Shown here in pieces: positions 32,294 to 44,929 of a DNA stretch of 64,000 nt (positions are counted from its first letter, which is position 1; every line of letters begins with the position of its first letter). Origin of the DNA: Nilaparvata lugens (taxonomy: Eukaryota; Arthropoda; Insecta; Hemiptera; Delphacidae); assembly GCF_014356525.2 (NCBI RefSeq), contig NC_052515.1:23815212-23879211 (forward strand), written 5' to 3'. A program made the translations under genes and the position numbers. The notes beneath the pieces are model-generated. The model was given only the letters and a program-made list of their open reading frames with translations. It was not told the origin of the DNA and did no database searches.

Positions 32294-33836
32294 ACTGATG
32301 CTCCAATGCTCCTATCGTTTTGCCTTGCTTCATATTATAATGGTGAGCCGAGCAAATTTTCAAATTCTACAGATGATCATCCGTTTGAAATAGATAAACT
32401 TACGCATGATCAGCTGTTTGAAATTGATGTAATTCGACATTGACGTTACAGGCAAGTTTGGGTGGAGTGTGTGAATTATTGGAAAGAATATTAAATAATA
32501 ATTTGGATCTAAGAAAAAATTTTCAATGCATTTCTGCAAACTTACTAATCATCCCCTTAAATTTGACGTATCAAACTTAAAGATTGGTTCAGTAATAGGA
32601 TTGAACTTTGTATTAAATATATAGATTCAATATGACTTGTATAAATCTTATTACAGTGAGAAATTCATGATAGTAAGTTTTGCAGTCACAAATTTATTGT
32701 GAGTGAAGTAATAACTTAGATAATTATAGTAGTACAGATAAGAAGACATAAGCACCATCAGTTCTGCCGTTGGAACGGGGTCTGCTTGAGGCCAGTTCGG
32801 TAGTTCCACTATCAAAATCAGCTCATTAGGATAGGAGTCTACCAATTTATATCCGTTCTGTTTTCAACTCTGAGCATTTTGTTTTTGTCAACAAGTTGTT
32901 TACTTGTGAGAGAGAGAAAGAGAGAGAGTGAGAGGATCATCCCTTCCGCTTCTAGGTCCCTTTCCAATAGAATTTTCCAATAGAATAGGTCTTTTTCTTT
33001 TTAATAGGTCTTTTTCCAATAGAATTTTCTGCTTCTAGAATTTTTAGTTTCGTTGTTCTAAAGTATGGTAGTTCAATTAAGTAAAGTTCAACGATTTAAT
33101 TATGGAATGAAAAACTTTTTAGAGGTTTTGAGTTCTGAATTGAATAACTGTGTGATTAGGTATAATTTTAGAACGTAAGGAATAATCTGCGATTGAATTC
33201 ATGAATAATTGAATGAATGATGCAACATTTTCCAGATTATTTGGAAGGAAATAGTTTCAAACCAGATTCGGGGATTGTTCACTTCCTATTTCTGGATAGA
33301 AACCAAACAATTGGAGGAACTTTCAGTTGTGAACAGATTTATTTCATCATTCCAGCAAGCTACCCGATGCAATCTTTCAGAAGTGATAATAGTCTCAATT
33401 ACAACTCAAAGTGAACAAGGGAGTCGGTAAGATCGATAATAATTTTAGACCGGGGGAGAATCTAGACAAGTTTCAAAATAGACATTGGCCCCTTTCCACT
33501 CATTCAGATATTTTCCGATCGATCAACCTATTAGTGTACTGTACAAACTTATTGAAACTAAAAATGTATTAAAGCTCAAAACCTCAACAGCATATAAAAA
33601 TAGCAAACGATTTAATCACAAATCGTAATAAACAATATGATCGGGAGAGGACAACTATATTATAGAGAATAGAATGTAATACTATACACTCTATACTCTC
33701 TGAGGACAACAGATAGAGCCTCTAATTATCATCAATGAGAAAACCAATGTTTATTATAAAGAAAACCAATGGGACTGGAAATGAACTTTTGAAATAACAA
33801 CATCATGACGACGGCAGTTGAAAAATTATGTTTTGA
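32294..33836. other. no gene recognised
   Basis: A GAGA-rich run (32908-32935) and a short direct repeat of TAGGTCTTTTTCCAATAGAA-type sequence (32985-33030) are present. A 65-codon frame at 33217-33414 has no recognisable motif. Confidence 0.45.
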
Positions 33837-34064
33837 CTAGCAGGTAACCCGTGCTCCGCAAGGGTCCACTTAAAAACTTGAGGTAATGAAATCTTGAAGA
33901 AGAGTTGGAAATAGGCCAATAACCATCCTCGGTAAATAAAGAATCAATATACAAAATTTCAAGTTAATCAGTTGAGTAGTTCAGACGTGATGACGCGTCC
34001 ATCGTGAATTTCCTATCCCGTACGTGTATAAATAAGCCAATTCTTTCCTTTATTATAATATAGA
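33837..34064 (-). mobile_element. mini-Helitron, complete copy 3
   Basis: On the minus strand: host A, then TCTATATTATAATAAAGGAA, and at the other end ACCCTTGCGGAGCACGGGT (an 8-bp stem with one mismatch), then TACCTGCTAG and host T. All structural marks of a Helitron are present in 228 bp with no coding, so it depends on a partner. Confidence 0.85.
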
Positions 34065-35999
34065 TAACAGTAGGCCTACTGATTGAATGAGCAATAACAC
34101 TGAACTGATAATAATTACTGATGATTGAATGAAAATAAGATGCAGCACGAAATCCAAGGGCAGCCTGTCAACAATTTGATTTTTCCTGCAACCTTCAGTT
34201 ACCTTTGGTTTAACCTTCGCTTGACCTTTAGTCCGTGGTTTAATTCCCACCAAGATCTGGCATTTTCGTCATACATTTTCCATTTTATATTAATAGTTTT
34301 ATTTCTTTATTTAAGAATTAATCGACGCGTTTCAAAAAACCAACCCTTTGATTCTCCTTAAAATTCGTGATTCTAAAATTATTTCATTTTTGCTAATGGC
34401 GCTCACATAAGTCCGTGACTTGTTCACGGATAATTATATACACAAATGACTTTTATTTGACACTTTACAAACTTAATACTATGGCGAAGTTGAGTTATCA
34501 AAGAAACCCTCTTCAAATCGAACCAGAGAATCAAGTGGGGGATGATGTAATAAATGTAAGCTAGATAGAGTGAAAATCGATCAGACATTATCAGCAGGAA
34601 AAACTCAACATTATAGAATAATTTTTCCTCAACTAAATTCAACTCAATGATTGACAGGCGACTGCTACTATCAGTCACTGATTCCCTTTCTTGCTCAAGA
34701 CTATTCTTAATTTTTTCCTTATTCAATCAACAGTCTGGTTCAATATTTTCCCCATGCTAGATATCCTTTTCATGACGATAAGTTATTTTTTTCCAATAGC
34801 GTTCAATATTTATATGAATTGTATATTAATTATCTTGATGATTTGATCTCGTTGATCTTTTATAACAATACTGTAGTTGAAGTAAAGGCGATACATTATC
34901 AACAAAACGACTTGAAGTTGTCGGAACCACTTATTGGAGAAAAATACTAGAGAACAATGAAAAAAATAACAACGAAGAAAAGGAGGCGACAAAGTGAACA
35001 ATAAGATGGAGTGAGAAAAAATGAAAAGAAGTAAGATGATCGCCATGATAATAAGGAAGTAAAAGAATAAAAATGCAACAAGGAGAAATTCTTTAAAGAA
35101 GAATGCAAAGAAATGAAAAGTAGAAAAAGTATAGGATGAGAGAAAAGGATGAAGAAGAGAATAAATAAGAATATAAAAAGAATCACACAGAGAATAGAGG
35201 GAACAATAAAACGAAGTTGGAGGAAAGAGAATACTGAAGATTCTGTAACTTGACCCAGTAGCCTACGTGATGCAATCTGGTGGCCGAATTAAGAACTAGT
35301 CCCTTGAAACGGGCTCGACCAATCAGGATCTAGTAGGCAGAGCCAGCAGGCGGGTCTCAGTGTAGAGCATGTCTGCGATTGGTCAATCCATGAACAATAA
35401 ATGGAGGAAGAGAAGTAATCGATGCGAGAAGGAAAAAGAGATAAATGCCTATAATTTGTGGTTTTCCAGTGTGAAAAATTATATTCTATTTTTCTGCATA
35501 TAAATTACAATGTATGTATGTTAGTTTAAACATGGATACATAATGACTAACACTAACAATAGAGCTATACAGGAATTCATAATGACTAACAATAAAGCTA
35601 ACTATTTAACGAATTTCACAAAGTATGAACTGAATAAATATTGAACAATATGAAGATAAGAAGCAATTTGAATAACAAATCATAAACTATACAGTGATAA
35701 TGATATTGTGTTCTGCCTACATAAATCGGCCAAATTTGAACAGATAACTGCCCACTCGTGGTAAAGGATATTCTAGTACACATATCATTTCAATCAACAC
35801 TTTACTTGAATAATCAGATACTGAAGAAGATGACTGTATACTCTTAGTGAGGGGATGATTAGTCAGCATTCGCTATAGATAACACCAAAGTACATACTGT
35901 CAATGGATCCTCAAAAAGGAACAGGAAGATACAAAAACAGATAACACACAATATTCTTAGCTTCGGGAACAGGTTGAATGTTCGGAAAATGGAAGTGAA
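34065..35999. other. no gene recognised; CCAAT-box pair near 35.3 kb
   Basis: Purine-rich AAG/GAA-biased sequence at 34930-35230. A GC-richer island (about 35260-35400) has ACCAATC at 35319 and ATTGGTC at 35379 in opposite orientation. This could be promoter-like, but no transcript can be tied to it. Confidence 0.35.
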
Positions 36000-36000
36000 C

Positions 36001-37476
36001 ATTCTAGAAGTAATAATTATAATATCGAGTGACCTCGCTGGCTCAGGTCTGGTATCAGAGTTTTCAGATCAACTTCAGTGCCTCTGGCACGACCAAACGA
36101 CTGTTTTAAGGCAGCCGGGACTGACTGGTTTTTAAAGTGTCAATTCGAAACAAGGGAAAAATATCTTGTCCGGGCCGGGATTTGAACCCGGGCCCCTGAT
36201 TTATAAATACACAGTCTGGCTTCTTATGGCTCAAAAACAGAGTTTCGTGGGAAGTTCGTGAAGATGGAAACAGACCCAAATATCCTGATTCCTGTGTACC
36301 TCAAGATATCCAAACCACTTGATGCGCATTTGGGGGTCGCCACTGGGAAATGGCTGATCCAGCATTAATTAAAACGGTCATAGAATGGTTACCATCCATG
36401 ATAGAGACCTCTAGTAAACGCGAATCGAATCACAATGAACTATTCTACCAAGTTTGTTATTACACATTTCCACCTAAAACATGATTTTAACCTTCAAAAA
36501 TGCACTTTTTCAAAAACATTTAATATTTCACGAGAATTTTTTCTGAATAACTACTTTCAATGACAATTTTTGGATATAAAGTGCCAAACAAAACTTCGTT
36601 GAAATAGAATTTATGATCTATTCCCGTTTGTTTCAAGCTTTTATCACCTTTTGTTCTGTAGTAATGATTTTTTATTATGTCATTCTAGCCGCTGAGCCAA
36701 TTAACTATCATTAAAACTGAACTATAAAATCAATTTTTTTCACGACTACTTCATGATAGACTTGAAAATGGTCTCAATCTCTTCGTTACAACCAGCCAAA
36801 TAAGAATATTGATGAGAAAGCAACGAATATATTTTTCATAATTGATAAATTCAAGATGGCGGTCATAACTGATAAATTCTTTTATATAGATTTCTATTCA
36901 GTTATAGTGAGAGATATCGGCACGATTCTACCACCAAAGTGTTCATAACTACCCAAAATGTAATGTTCTAGATATTGATCACATTTTATTTATTCTTTCC
37001 ATGATTAATTTAGTTTCAAAAACTTGGAACATACAATCTTCGGGGACGAAATTTCACTTTCCACTCTGTAAATGTATTCACAGTGATCATAACCTACTAT
37101 TACTGAGACTGTGTTGTAGAGTATTCCCAAAGCTTTAGAATAACATCTAGTTGAGGGCTATAAGTCCATTTTCACTTCTGGAGCGTCATTGGAAAAAGAG
37201 AGAAGTATGGTTTGCAGCCAAAGTTACATTTTTCCCTCCATATAAGGCCTATGCCAAACCTGACAATTAGAAAATCGTGTATCTCAATAATCTTTGAAGC
37301 TATAGTGTCTTGGAAATGGTATCAATCTCCTCGTTATCATGTTTAGAAAGAGAATATCAATGATGGCAATCTTAAAAATAGTTGTCATCATGACAAACAA
37401 GATGGCTGCTCACGAAATTTCATAAGTAACCTGACAGCATCTAATCCACTCGACGGCCACTCATTCTAGAAGTACT
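36001..37476 (-). mobile_element. tRNA-derived SINE copy 2, split by a 1.2-kb insertion
   Basis: The SINE tail and body run from about 36013 to about 36214 and its tRNA-like head resumes at about 37433-37462 (CAGCATCTAATCCACTCGAC). A 12-bp target duplication, ATTCTAGAAGTA, flanks the whole unit at 36001-36012 and 37463-37474. The SINE therefore inserted intact and was split later. Confidence 0.85.
36215..37432. mobile_element. insertion inside SINE copy 2, family unknown
   Basis: The block separates two halves of one SINE, so it is an insertion. It begins TCTGGCTTCTTATGG and ends CATAAGTAACCTGA, boundaries uncertain by a few bases. No long terminal inverted repeats, transposase or reverse transcriptase are visible. 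GATGGAAACAGACCCA and CCAAACCACTTGATGC recur at 58245-58335, showing it is a repeat family. Confidence 0.65.
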
Positions 37477-38262
37477 AAAGGAGAACGTGAGACAAATGAC
37501 AAGGAGGGAGAAATTGAACATTTAGGATAATTTTCTTTTAAATAAATTATGCTGCTCGATGCTGAAGTTATCTGGTTTGGATATTGACATTGATAGCTCC
37601 ATATTAGGCCTATGCTAAACCTGACAATTAGAAAACCGTGTAATTATCTCAATAATCCTTGAAGTGGATTTTTGCATTCACTGCAATGGTTTTTCATCAT
37701 TTCTGCTGGTGTCAACTTCATGTATTTCTATGGTCTTTATGAAATCATATTTGTTTCAACAATAAGAACAAAGTTTGATTTGAATACAATAGAAAATTGA
37801 ATTTCATGTCTAAATGAAACACATTTCACAAAGGGAAAACTGTTGAGCACAGACTGTACAAATCTGAAGTATCGATTCGAAACTTGATAGAAACTTAGTC
37901 TGGTGCTTTTAAAGCTTAAAGTTGGGCTTGGAGGGAGTAAGCATCACTTGAGAAGTTGTGTAATTGCTGAGGTCGGAGGCAACGCGAAAGCCCTCCAGTA
38001 TTGCAGCGAGATGATTCACTTAAAACCGTCAGCATTGATTGGATCTGGAGCATTGATATTATCTACAATGAGGAATGCTCTGGCAGAGCTGGAAGTTGGC
38101 TCCCGCTTTTCATTGGCTCAGCTTGCAGGTCGGCCAAATATGTACATTATTTATTATGATGCTCTCTCTGTTTGCTAGAACCAACCAAAATCACAACGCC
38201 AAAACTGGATACATCCATTCACTAGATTTATAGTGGAGCATTGTATCCTATAGTATGGTAAT
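37477..38262. other. no gene recognised
   Basis: A 91-codon frame at 37903-38178 (+) lacks motifs, and part of it (GTCAGCATTGATTGGATCTG) recurs at about 38555, so it is probably repeat sequence. TGCTAAACCTGACAATTAGA at 37611 repeats CCAAACCTGACAATTAGA at 37254. Confidence 0.4.
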
Positions 38263-38509
38263 CACAACACAATAATATCGAGTGACCTGGCTGGCTCAGG
38301 TCTGGCGTCAGAGTTTTCTCAACTGATCAACTTCAGGGCCTCTGACATGACCTAACGACTGCTTTTTAGGCAGCCGGGACCGACGTATTTTACGTGTCCA
38401 TCCGAAACACGGGAATGGCCCAAGAAAAATATCTTGCCCGGGCTGGGATTCGAGCCCGGGCCTCTGGATTATGAAGTCAGCATCTAATCCACTCGACTAC
38501 GGCTACTCC
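38263..38509 (-). mobile_element. tRNA-derived SINE, copy 3
   Basis: Same organisation as copy 1 on the minus strand, with B-box GGGCTCGAATCCCAGCC, A-box TAGTCGAGTGGATT and an ATATTATT tail. Slightly longer body (GGCAGCCGGGACCGACG). Confidence 0.85.
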
Positions 38510-39233
38510 GTAGTATGTGCAGTATGGTGTACATAGCACATATCATATTGTCAGCATTGACTGGATTAGAAGCATTACCATTGATTTTATTTATGCAATC
38601 ATACTGCTGCACAGTATACTGACTGCTGGCACATTTTGAAGAGAATCTTCATCCTTGAATATTATTTTGGGCTGACACAGTTTGAAGAGAGTCTTCATCA
38701 TTGAGTATCATTTTGGGTGTCACAAAAAAGACACTATAGTTGTTCGGAGACTGAAAAGTGTCTAGGCTATTTTTGTTAATATTGTTAAGAAATTATGGAA
38801 ATTATGAAACGCTATCGATGGGAATTTCTGCTGAGGGTAATCAGCTAATTTCAGATAATCATAATTTCGGCTGAGGAAAGGGATGATGGTGATAGATGAG
38901 TTCAATGTGGGTTCCGAACCTTCGAGAAGTTATTTTGCACCTCATAAACTATCTGCCTCGAACCCACACAGACGTCTGCAGAGACGCGCAGAAAGTATCC
39001 CTCTCTGTAATAAGTTGAGACTTGACCCTTCCTCGCAGTTCTGTTTACTGTAGTAAGGAGGAGAATATCAAATTATCAAAGAGTACAAGTTTTCTCAGAA
39101 ACTTTTTGAGTATTGTGTTCCAAAAGAATACACGATTTCGTTGTTTTTACATTGATCTTATGTAGCTGAATTGATGACTCGACTGCTTTGGCCAATGTCT
39201 GGAGTTACAAGTTACTGGAGAACTTTCATAATA

Positions 39234-40332
39234 CAGTCGAACCTCTCTATAACGAACCTCCACTTAACGAAATCCTCTACACAACGAATTTTTACCTGGT
39301 CCCATGACATTTTAGAGTTTTTGCTGCTTATTTACCTCTATTTAACGAATTTCGGACCTCTCAACAACAAAGTTTTCTCTTGACTTCAACATACAACGTG
39401 TAGTGTATATAGGAACCAGACGGTCATTTCAAGGAATTCTTTAGTTTCAGCAGAAAGGTTAATAGACTAAAAATAATGGCAATTCAGGTAGGAAGAAGAT
39501 AGGGTGGTAGACAGTCAATAGAGGGTGAAACACATGTCGGAAATTGAATTCCAAGAACTTGTCATTATTGTAGACCAGGCAGGTGAACGACTGGACTTTC
39601 CCATTCTTGCTTTTGTCACACATTCACAATTCTTTGAGCTGACTATGATAATGATGATGATGACTGTGACGAAACTGAGGAGAAGAATCCGTCAGATCAA
39701 GAAGTTGTAGAGGCTTTCAAAATTTATTATCAGGCAAGGATTAAAACTGAAAAATAGTGTACCAGACATGTCCGACTGTTTGAATGGATGTGAGTCGTTT
39801 ATCGAACATGATGTTTTATTCAAATGCAAAGTTCAACCGATATTACTCACTTTTTCAAATATAAAACAAAAAAAATAATAGGAAATTTGAGTTATTATAG
39901 TATTTATAGTGAAGTTATTGACAAAATAACCGTATTTTGCGTTCCATCTAATAGTAGTGTAAAAAGTTGAAAAATATTGCTAAAGAGTATGTACTTTGAT
40001 TAAGCTCTACTAATAGTACAAATCAAGATTTCTGGAAATAAATTGGTGAGTTTACTTATTACATTCTAATTTTTTAAAAAAATGTTTTTTTCAACAGCAT
40101 GAATTTTTAAATTTTTATATTAATATTGGCCTAATAGGTACCCTACCTACGTTCGCGATGATATATAGGCCTATGTTTTGTGTACCATATTCATTTATTT
40201 ACCGCCGTGATACGATATTATAAGATTCATAGGATCATGGCAGATTTCTTGACAGAACCTCTCAATAACGAATACCTCTCGGCAGCGAATTTTTTTCGGG
40301 ATAATCGACTTCGTTATACAGAGGTTCGACTG
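39234..40332 (+). mobile_element. pogo/Tigger-type element, internally deleted, copy 1
   Basis: Terminal repeats CAGTCGAACCTCTCTATAAC and its inverse are flanked by TA on both sides, as for Tc1/mariner elements. Subterminal TAACGAA motifs recur several times. At 39641-39757 an acidic 38-codon frame ends in a stop (DYDNDDDDCDET ... QARIKTEK); this looks like the acidic C-terminal tail of a pogo/CENP-B-type transposase. The DDE core is absent, so it is non-autonomous. Confidence 0.75.
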
Positions 40333-40479
40333 TAATTGAATTATGGACTATAAAAGAATAGTTCCAAAAAAAGAATACACGATTTCGTTGTTTTTACATT
40401 GATCTTATGTAGCTGAATTGATGACTCGACTGCTTTGGCCAAGTCTGGAGTTACAAGTTACTGGAGAACTTTCATAATA

Positions 40480-41576
40480 CAGTCGAACCTCTCTATAACG
40501 AACCTCCACTTAACGAAATCCTCTACACAACGAATTTTTACCTGGTCCCATGACATTTTAGAGTTTTTGCTGCTTATTTACCTCTATTTAACGAATTTCG
40601 GACCTCTCAACAACAAAGTTTTCTCTTGACTTCAACATACAACGTGTAGTGTATATAGGAACCAGACGGTCATTTTCAAGGAATTCTTTAGTTTCAGCAG
40701 AAAGGTTAATAGACTAAAAATAATGGCAATTCAGGTAGGAAGAAGATAGGGTGGTAGACAGTCAATAGAGGGTGAAACACATGTCGGAAATTGAATTCCA
40801 AGAACTTGTCATTATTGTAGACCAGGCAGGTGAACGACTGGACTTTCCCATTCTTGCTTTTGTCACACATTCACAATTCTTTGAGCTGACTATGATAATG
40901 ATGATGATGACTGTGACGAAACTGAGGAGAAGAATCCGTCAGATCAAGAAGTTGTAGAGGCTTTCAAAATTTATTATCAGGCAAGGATTAAAACTGAAAA
41001 ATAGTGTACCAGACATGTCCGACTGTTTGAATGGATGTGAGTCGTTTATCGAACATGATGTTTTATTCAAATGCAAAGTTCAACCGATATTACTCACTTT
41101 TTCAAATATAAAACAAAAAAAATAATAGGAAATTTGAGTTATTATAGTATTTATAGTGAAGTTATTGACAAAATAACCGTATTTTGCGTTCCATCTAATA
41201 GTAGTGTAAAAAGTTGAAAAATATTGCTAAAGAGTATGTACTTTGATTAAGCTCTACTAATAGTACAAATCAGATTTCTGGAAATAAATTGGTGAGTTTA
41301 CTTATTACATTCTAATTTTTAAAAAAATGTTTTTTTCAACAGCATGAATTTTTAAATTTTATATTAATATTGGCCTAATAGGTACCCTACCTACGTTCGC
41401 GATGATATATAGGCCTATGTTTTGTGTACCATATTCATTTATTTACCGCCGTGATACGATATTATAAGATTCATAGGATCATGGCAGATTTCTTGACAGA
41501 ACCTCTCAATAACGAATACCTCTCGGCAGCGAATTTTTTTCGGGATAATCGACTTCGTTATACAGAGGTTCGACTG
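40480..41576 (+). mobile_element. pogo/Tigger-type element, copy 2
   Basis: Near-identical to copy 1, with the same TA flanks, ends and transposase-tail remnant. It arose by duplication of the locus, not a new insertion, because the flanks are shared. Confidence 0.75.
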
Positions 41577-41612
41577 TAATTGAATTATGGACTATAAAAG
41601 AATAGTTCCAAA

Positions 41613-42202
41613 AAAAGAATGGACTGTCATTTTTTCTTCTTCCAACTCTTCTCTTTTTCCTCGCTGTTTCCCTCTTCAATTTCCTTCACACTCAATAAGT
41701 ATTTGCATACTACACTACCGGCCTATCTTATGGAAAACAATAATATTCTCCATCTTTCATCTCTCCAGTACACAAGATCATGTACCTTGACAAATTTAGA
41801 AAATGATGTATTTATTGTTTGTACGATCTGCCACCATAACTTACTTTTAAGAAGTGTCACTACACGAGAGCACATCCTTCTGCTCAATACAAATAACAGT
41901 AACAGTTACTTCAAGGGACAAATAACAGTAACAGTTACATTAATGGACAAATAACTATACAGTAACAAGTCATAGGAAAGTTCAGGATTGAATTTTGGTT
42001 CGTAGGAAACGCCACGCTTAATTTGTTCGTAGGAAACGCCACCGTAGGGAAGTGCAACAATACAGATAACAATAACAAGTCTAGTACAGGTAACAGTTTG
42101 TAGGAAAGTCCAGGATTGAATTTTGGTTCGTAGGTAATTCCACCGTATAAGTCCTACGCTACCGCCCCAGCCAACAGAGTCTCTGTGACTTTGTGACTGT
42201 GA
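41613..42202. other. short direct repeats, no gene recognised
   Basis: AGTTCAGGATTGAATTTTGG (about 41981) recurs at 42107; GTTCGTAGGAAACGCCAC occurs twice near 42000-42045; ACAAATAACAGTAACAGTTA occurs twice near 41888-41938. The pattern is a decayed tandem array. Confidence 0.6.
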
Positions 42203-42305
42203 CTTTTCCAATTCATTTATTTATTTATTCATTTATTTGTGGACAGAATCACAAATCATATAAATATGATTAGGAAGGAACAACAGGCTTGGCCCAAATC
42301 TATTC
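42203..42305 (-). mobile_element. LINE-like 3' end
   Basis: Begins with TTTATTTATTTATTCATTTA (the poly-A signal region in reverse) and carries GGAAGGAACAACAGGCTTGG, matching the end at 57288-57395. Confidence 0.5.
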
Positions 42306-42879
42306 CATTCCCAAATTTTGATAAATTGATAAAATGTCCAAGTAGTTCTCTCAGATCCACATCAAGTATTAACCACATTTTAACATGATTTAATTTAATA
42401 AAGCGAGGGAGAAAGTGGTAGGTGGGGGAGGGGATAGGTGGTTTGATAGACCAGTGAGGAATGTGTGTCGCACTCCCAGCAGTGCATTCTTGGCATGCCT
42501 TACATCAACCACTGGCAGGTTCAATCATTGTTGGGCAAATACCACAATTTCAATATGAAAATTCAACGAATACCATCACGGGAATTTAGACTGCAAACTT
42601 GCGCTGTAGATTTATTATATTGTAGAATCAATAATACTCTTTTATTTTCTTTGATGAAAATTTTTGGTTTCGACCAATCACAATAGTGTTAATTTTTTAT
42701 TATTAATTATTTTTTTATTTATTTCTTTCGATTTCAACACTATTCTTGTTGACACAATCATACCCTGCAATGTTCATAACACAAGAATAGTGTCGAAATT
42801 GAATAATGGAAGTGGGGAGAGGAGAACAACGTTGCCTTGCTACTGCCTACTTATAGAACTGATACAGGTATATCAGTTG

Positions 42880-43360
42880 TCAGGTATATCAGTATATCAG
42901 ATTACATATAAGATGTAATCTTAATTATTGTCCATTATTGTTAAAAATAATAGATTATATTTTTCGTCAAGAAAATATAGTTTACAATCATTTGATCTTG
43001 AATTTTTATAAATGAGATTACATATTTTATTAATCAAAACATCACTTCACTTCTATGGGCTACTTTATTCAAATTAATAAAAACCATATAAAACTTGTAG
43101 AACCATTTTATTATTTTTTTTAAAACATGTTAAAATGTGTCTAGACTTCAAACATTTTAAAGTTTTTAAAATGCCTTAATAAAAGGGTACTACAAGAGTT
43201 TTATATTGTTTTTATTAATCAATTATATTTCCACATTGGAAAAAAGCTATAGGGCAACGTTGCACATTTAGAAAAGGATAGCGCTTTCTGAATTGTCGAA
43301 TGCTAGACAAGGATAGCAATGTTGATCAATTACTGCCATTATAACGTGGAACTCACTATC
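42880..43360. mobile_element. decayed palindrome plus right end of a TATAGTGAGG-family element
   Basis: 43060-43220 pairs TTAATAAAAACCATATAAAA with TTTTATATTGTTTTTATTAA and resembles 10008-10230. 43247-43360 (TGTCGAATGCTAGACAAGGA ... CATTATAACGTGGAACTCAC) is the right end of the TATAGTGAGG family. TTATTGTCCATTATTG at 42925 resembles 44548. Confidence 0.5.
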
Positions 43361-44440
43361 GTAATAATAAAACTACCAAGTAGCCCCGGGGGAAAAAATG
43401 AAAATTGTGCTGTAGATTTATTCAACTTCAGAATTTGAATAGACTGAGTTGGATCTACGGCGTTATTGGAGACTGCATTGAATTTATACTGTTCAAAAAC
43501 GAGATCAAGCAGAAGAATAATAAAAAATTATTGAGTGCACATCTCATGGATTGGGGTAATCTCACCCCACGTTAATAACACGAAATTAATCAGACCAAAG
43601 AAAAGATAAATTACGTCTCAAAGAGTTAATTATCATTAAATAAACTACAGTAATCACTTTGTACATCAATAAATAATATTCTAAAAACAACCAATTATTA
43701 GCGAGTTTGGAAGAGGGGTGAACATACTATAATCCTTATTTAATCCTCCTCAAAATATATGAGAATCAAGCCTAAAATACAGAAAGACTCCAATAATACC
43801 AACTAATTGGGACAAAGGGTGTTTCAAATTTTCGATAAGTATACCATGCGGCGATGCGCTATAATAACAATTGTAAACCTTTTATAAACGAAAACTTGTT
43901 TCGAAATACTGTTAAAATTAAATAAATCATTATTCAAAAATTAGTAAGTATAGTGCATAGCTGCTCATAAACGAAAACGTGTTTTGAAATACTGTTAAAA
44001 TTGAATAAATCATTATTCAAAAATTAGTAGGATAGCTGTTCATAGTTGCTTAATATAACTGAATCATACATTACCAATTAGCATCCTTTCTGTGAGTTGA
44101 CACAAATTAACCAGTAATTTTTCTTCACAACACCACACTATGCACCACACTTTATTTCAATAAAAATTGTGCAAGTTTATTAGAAGTTTCAAGAAACCTT
44201 TGATTTAAACTTCGAGCTGTAATTTATTAATATTGAAGAGTTCAATAATCTGTCTTTCTAACTCGATTAATGAACAGCTACTACAACTTTAACAATTAAA
44301 AGCATTCAGCCTCAACAATCAGACAAAACTTATTGTTGGAATAGCTGAATTTTCAAATAGTGAGATAATTAACAGCTGACACAACCAAACAACTAAGTTC
44401 TTATTAGCCTAGTATGTTACCAACCTTGAAAATTTCAAAT
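43361..44440. other. no gene recognised; one internal direct repeat
   Basis: ATACTGTTAAAATTAAATAA (43906) recurs at about 43988 with flanking TCATTATTCAAAAATTAGTA. Otherwise AT-rich and unassigned. Confidence 0.5.
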
Positions 44441-44441
44441 C

Positions 44442-44520
44442 TATAGTGAGGACAACGTTAAAAGGCAGTGGAGAAAGATAGGAGAACAGCGTTGACGATT
44501 CTCTGTCCATAGAGGATAGA
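44442..44520. mobile_element. left end of a TATAGTGAGG-family element
   Basis: TATAGTGAGGACAACGTTA followed by AAGGCAGTGGAGAAAGATAG matches the left ends at 7006 and 14197. The right end is missing. Confidence 0.6.
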
Positions 44521-44929
44521 TAGCTGATACTAGTATATATGATGTGATATTAACTGTTCATTATTGTTTAAAATTATCAATAAATTATATTTTATTCGTC
44601 ATAACTAATCAATAATTTTAATTATGAAGTGACTAATAATAATTATTATTACTGAATAATTTATAATAAATAAACAGATTAATCAGAGGTCCTTCAGCGT
44701 TATCGATTTGTTTGTATATTTACACAGACATTTATAAGAACAAGATAACCCAGCAGGACTGGAACTAGAATACAGTTACTTTCGTGAATTTCACACTGTA
44801 TTACAATCATAAAGTAAACCAGAAATCCAGGTAGAATATAACGGGATAGTGATACCGTTATATTACTTCCACAATAGTGCACAGGCTGAAAACAAATTTC
44901 TCCTCCGGCCTAAATCATTATAGCTCTGG

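Larger units (their letters stand above)
39117..41612. repeat. 1.25-kb tandem duplication
   Basis: GAATACACGATTTCGTTG occurs at 39126 and again 1,247 bp later; sequence is nearly identical through the whole unit, differing by only a few one-base changes (for example TCATTTC against TCATTTTC). Each unit holds one complete pogo-type element plus the same flanks, so the duplication is of host DNA with the element. Confidence 0.95.

Noticed and set aside
37903..38178. 91-codon plus-strand frame as a gene
   Set aside because: No motif, no start or splice context, and part of its sequence recurs 500 bp downstream.
39525..40957. 61-codon frames as conserved small proteins
   Set aside because: They are identical only because the locus is tandemly duplicated; they overlap the transposase-tail remnant in another frame.
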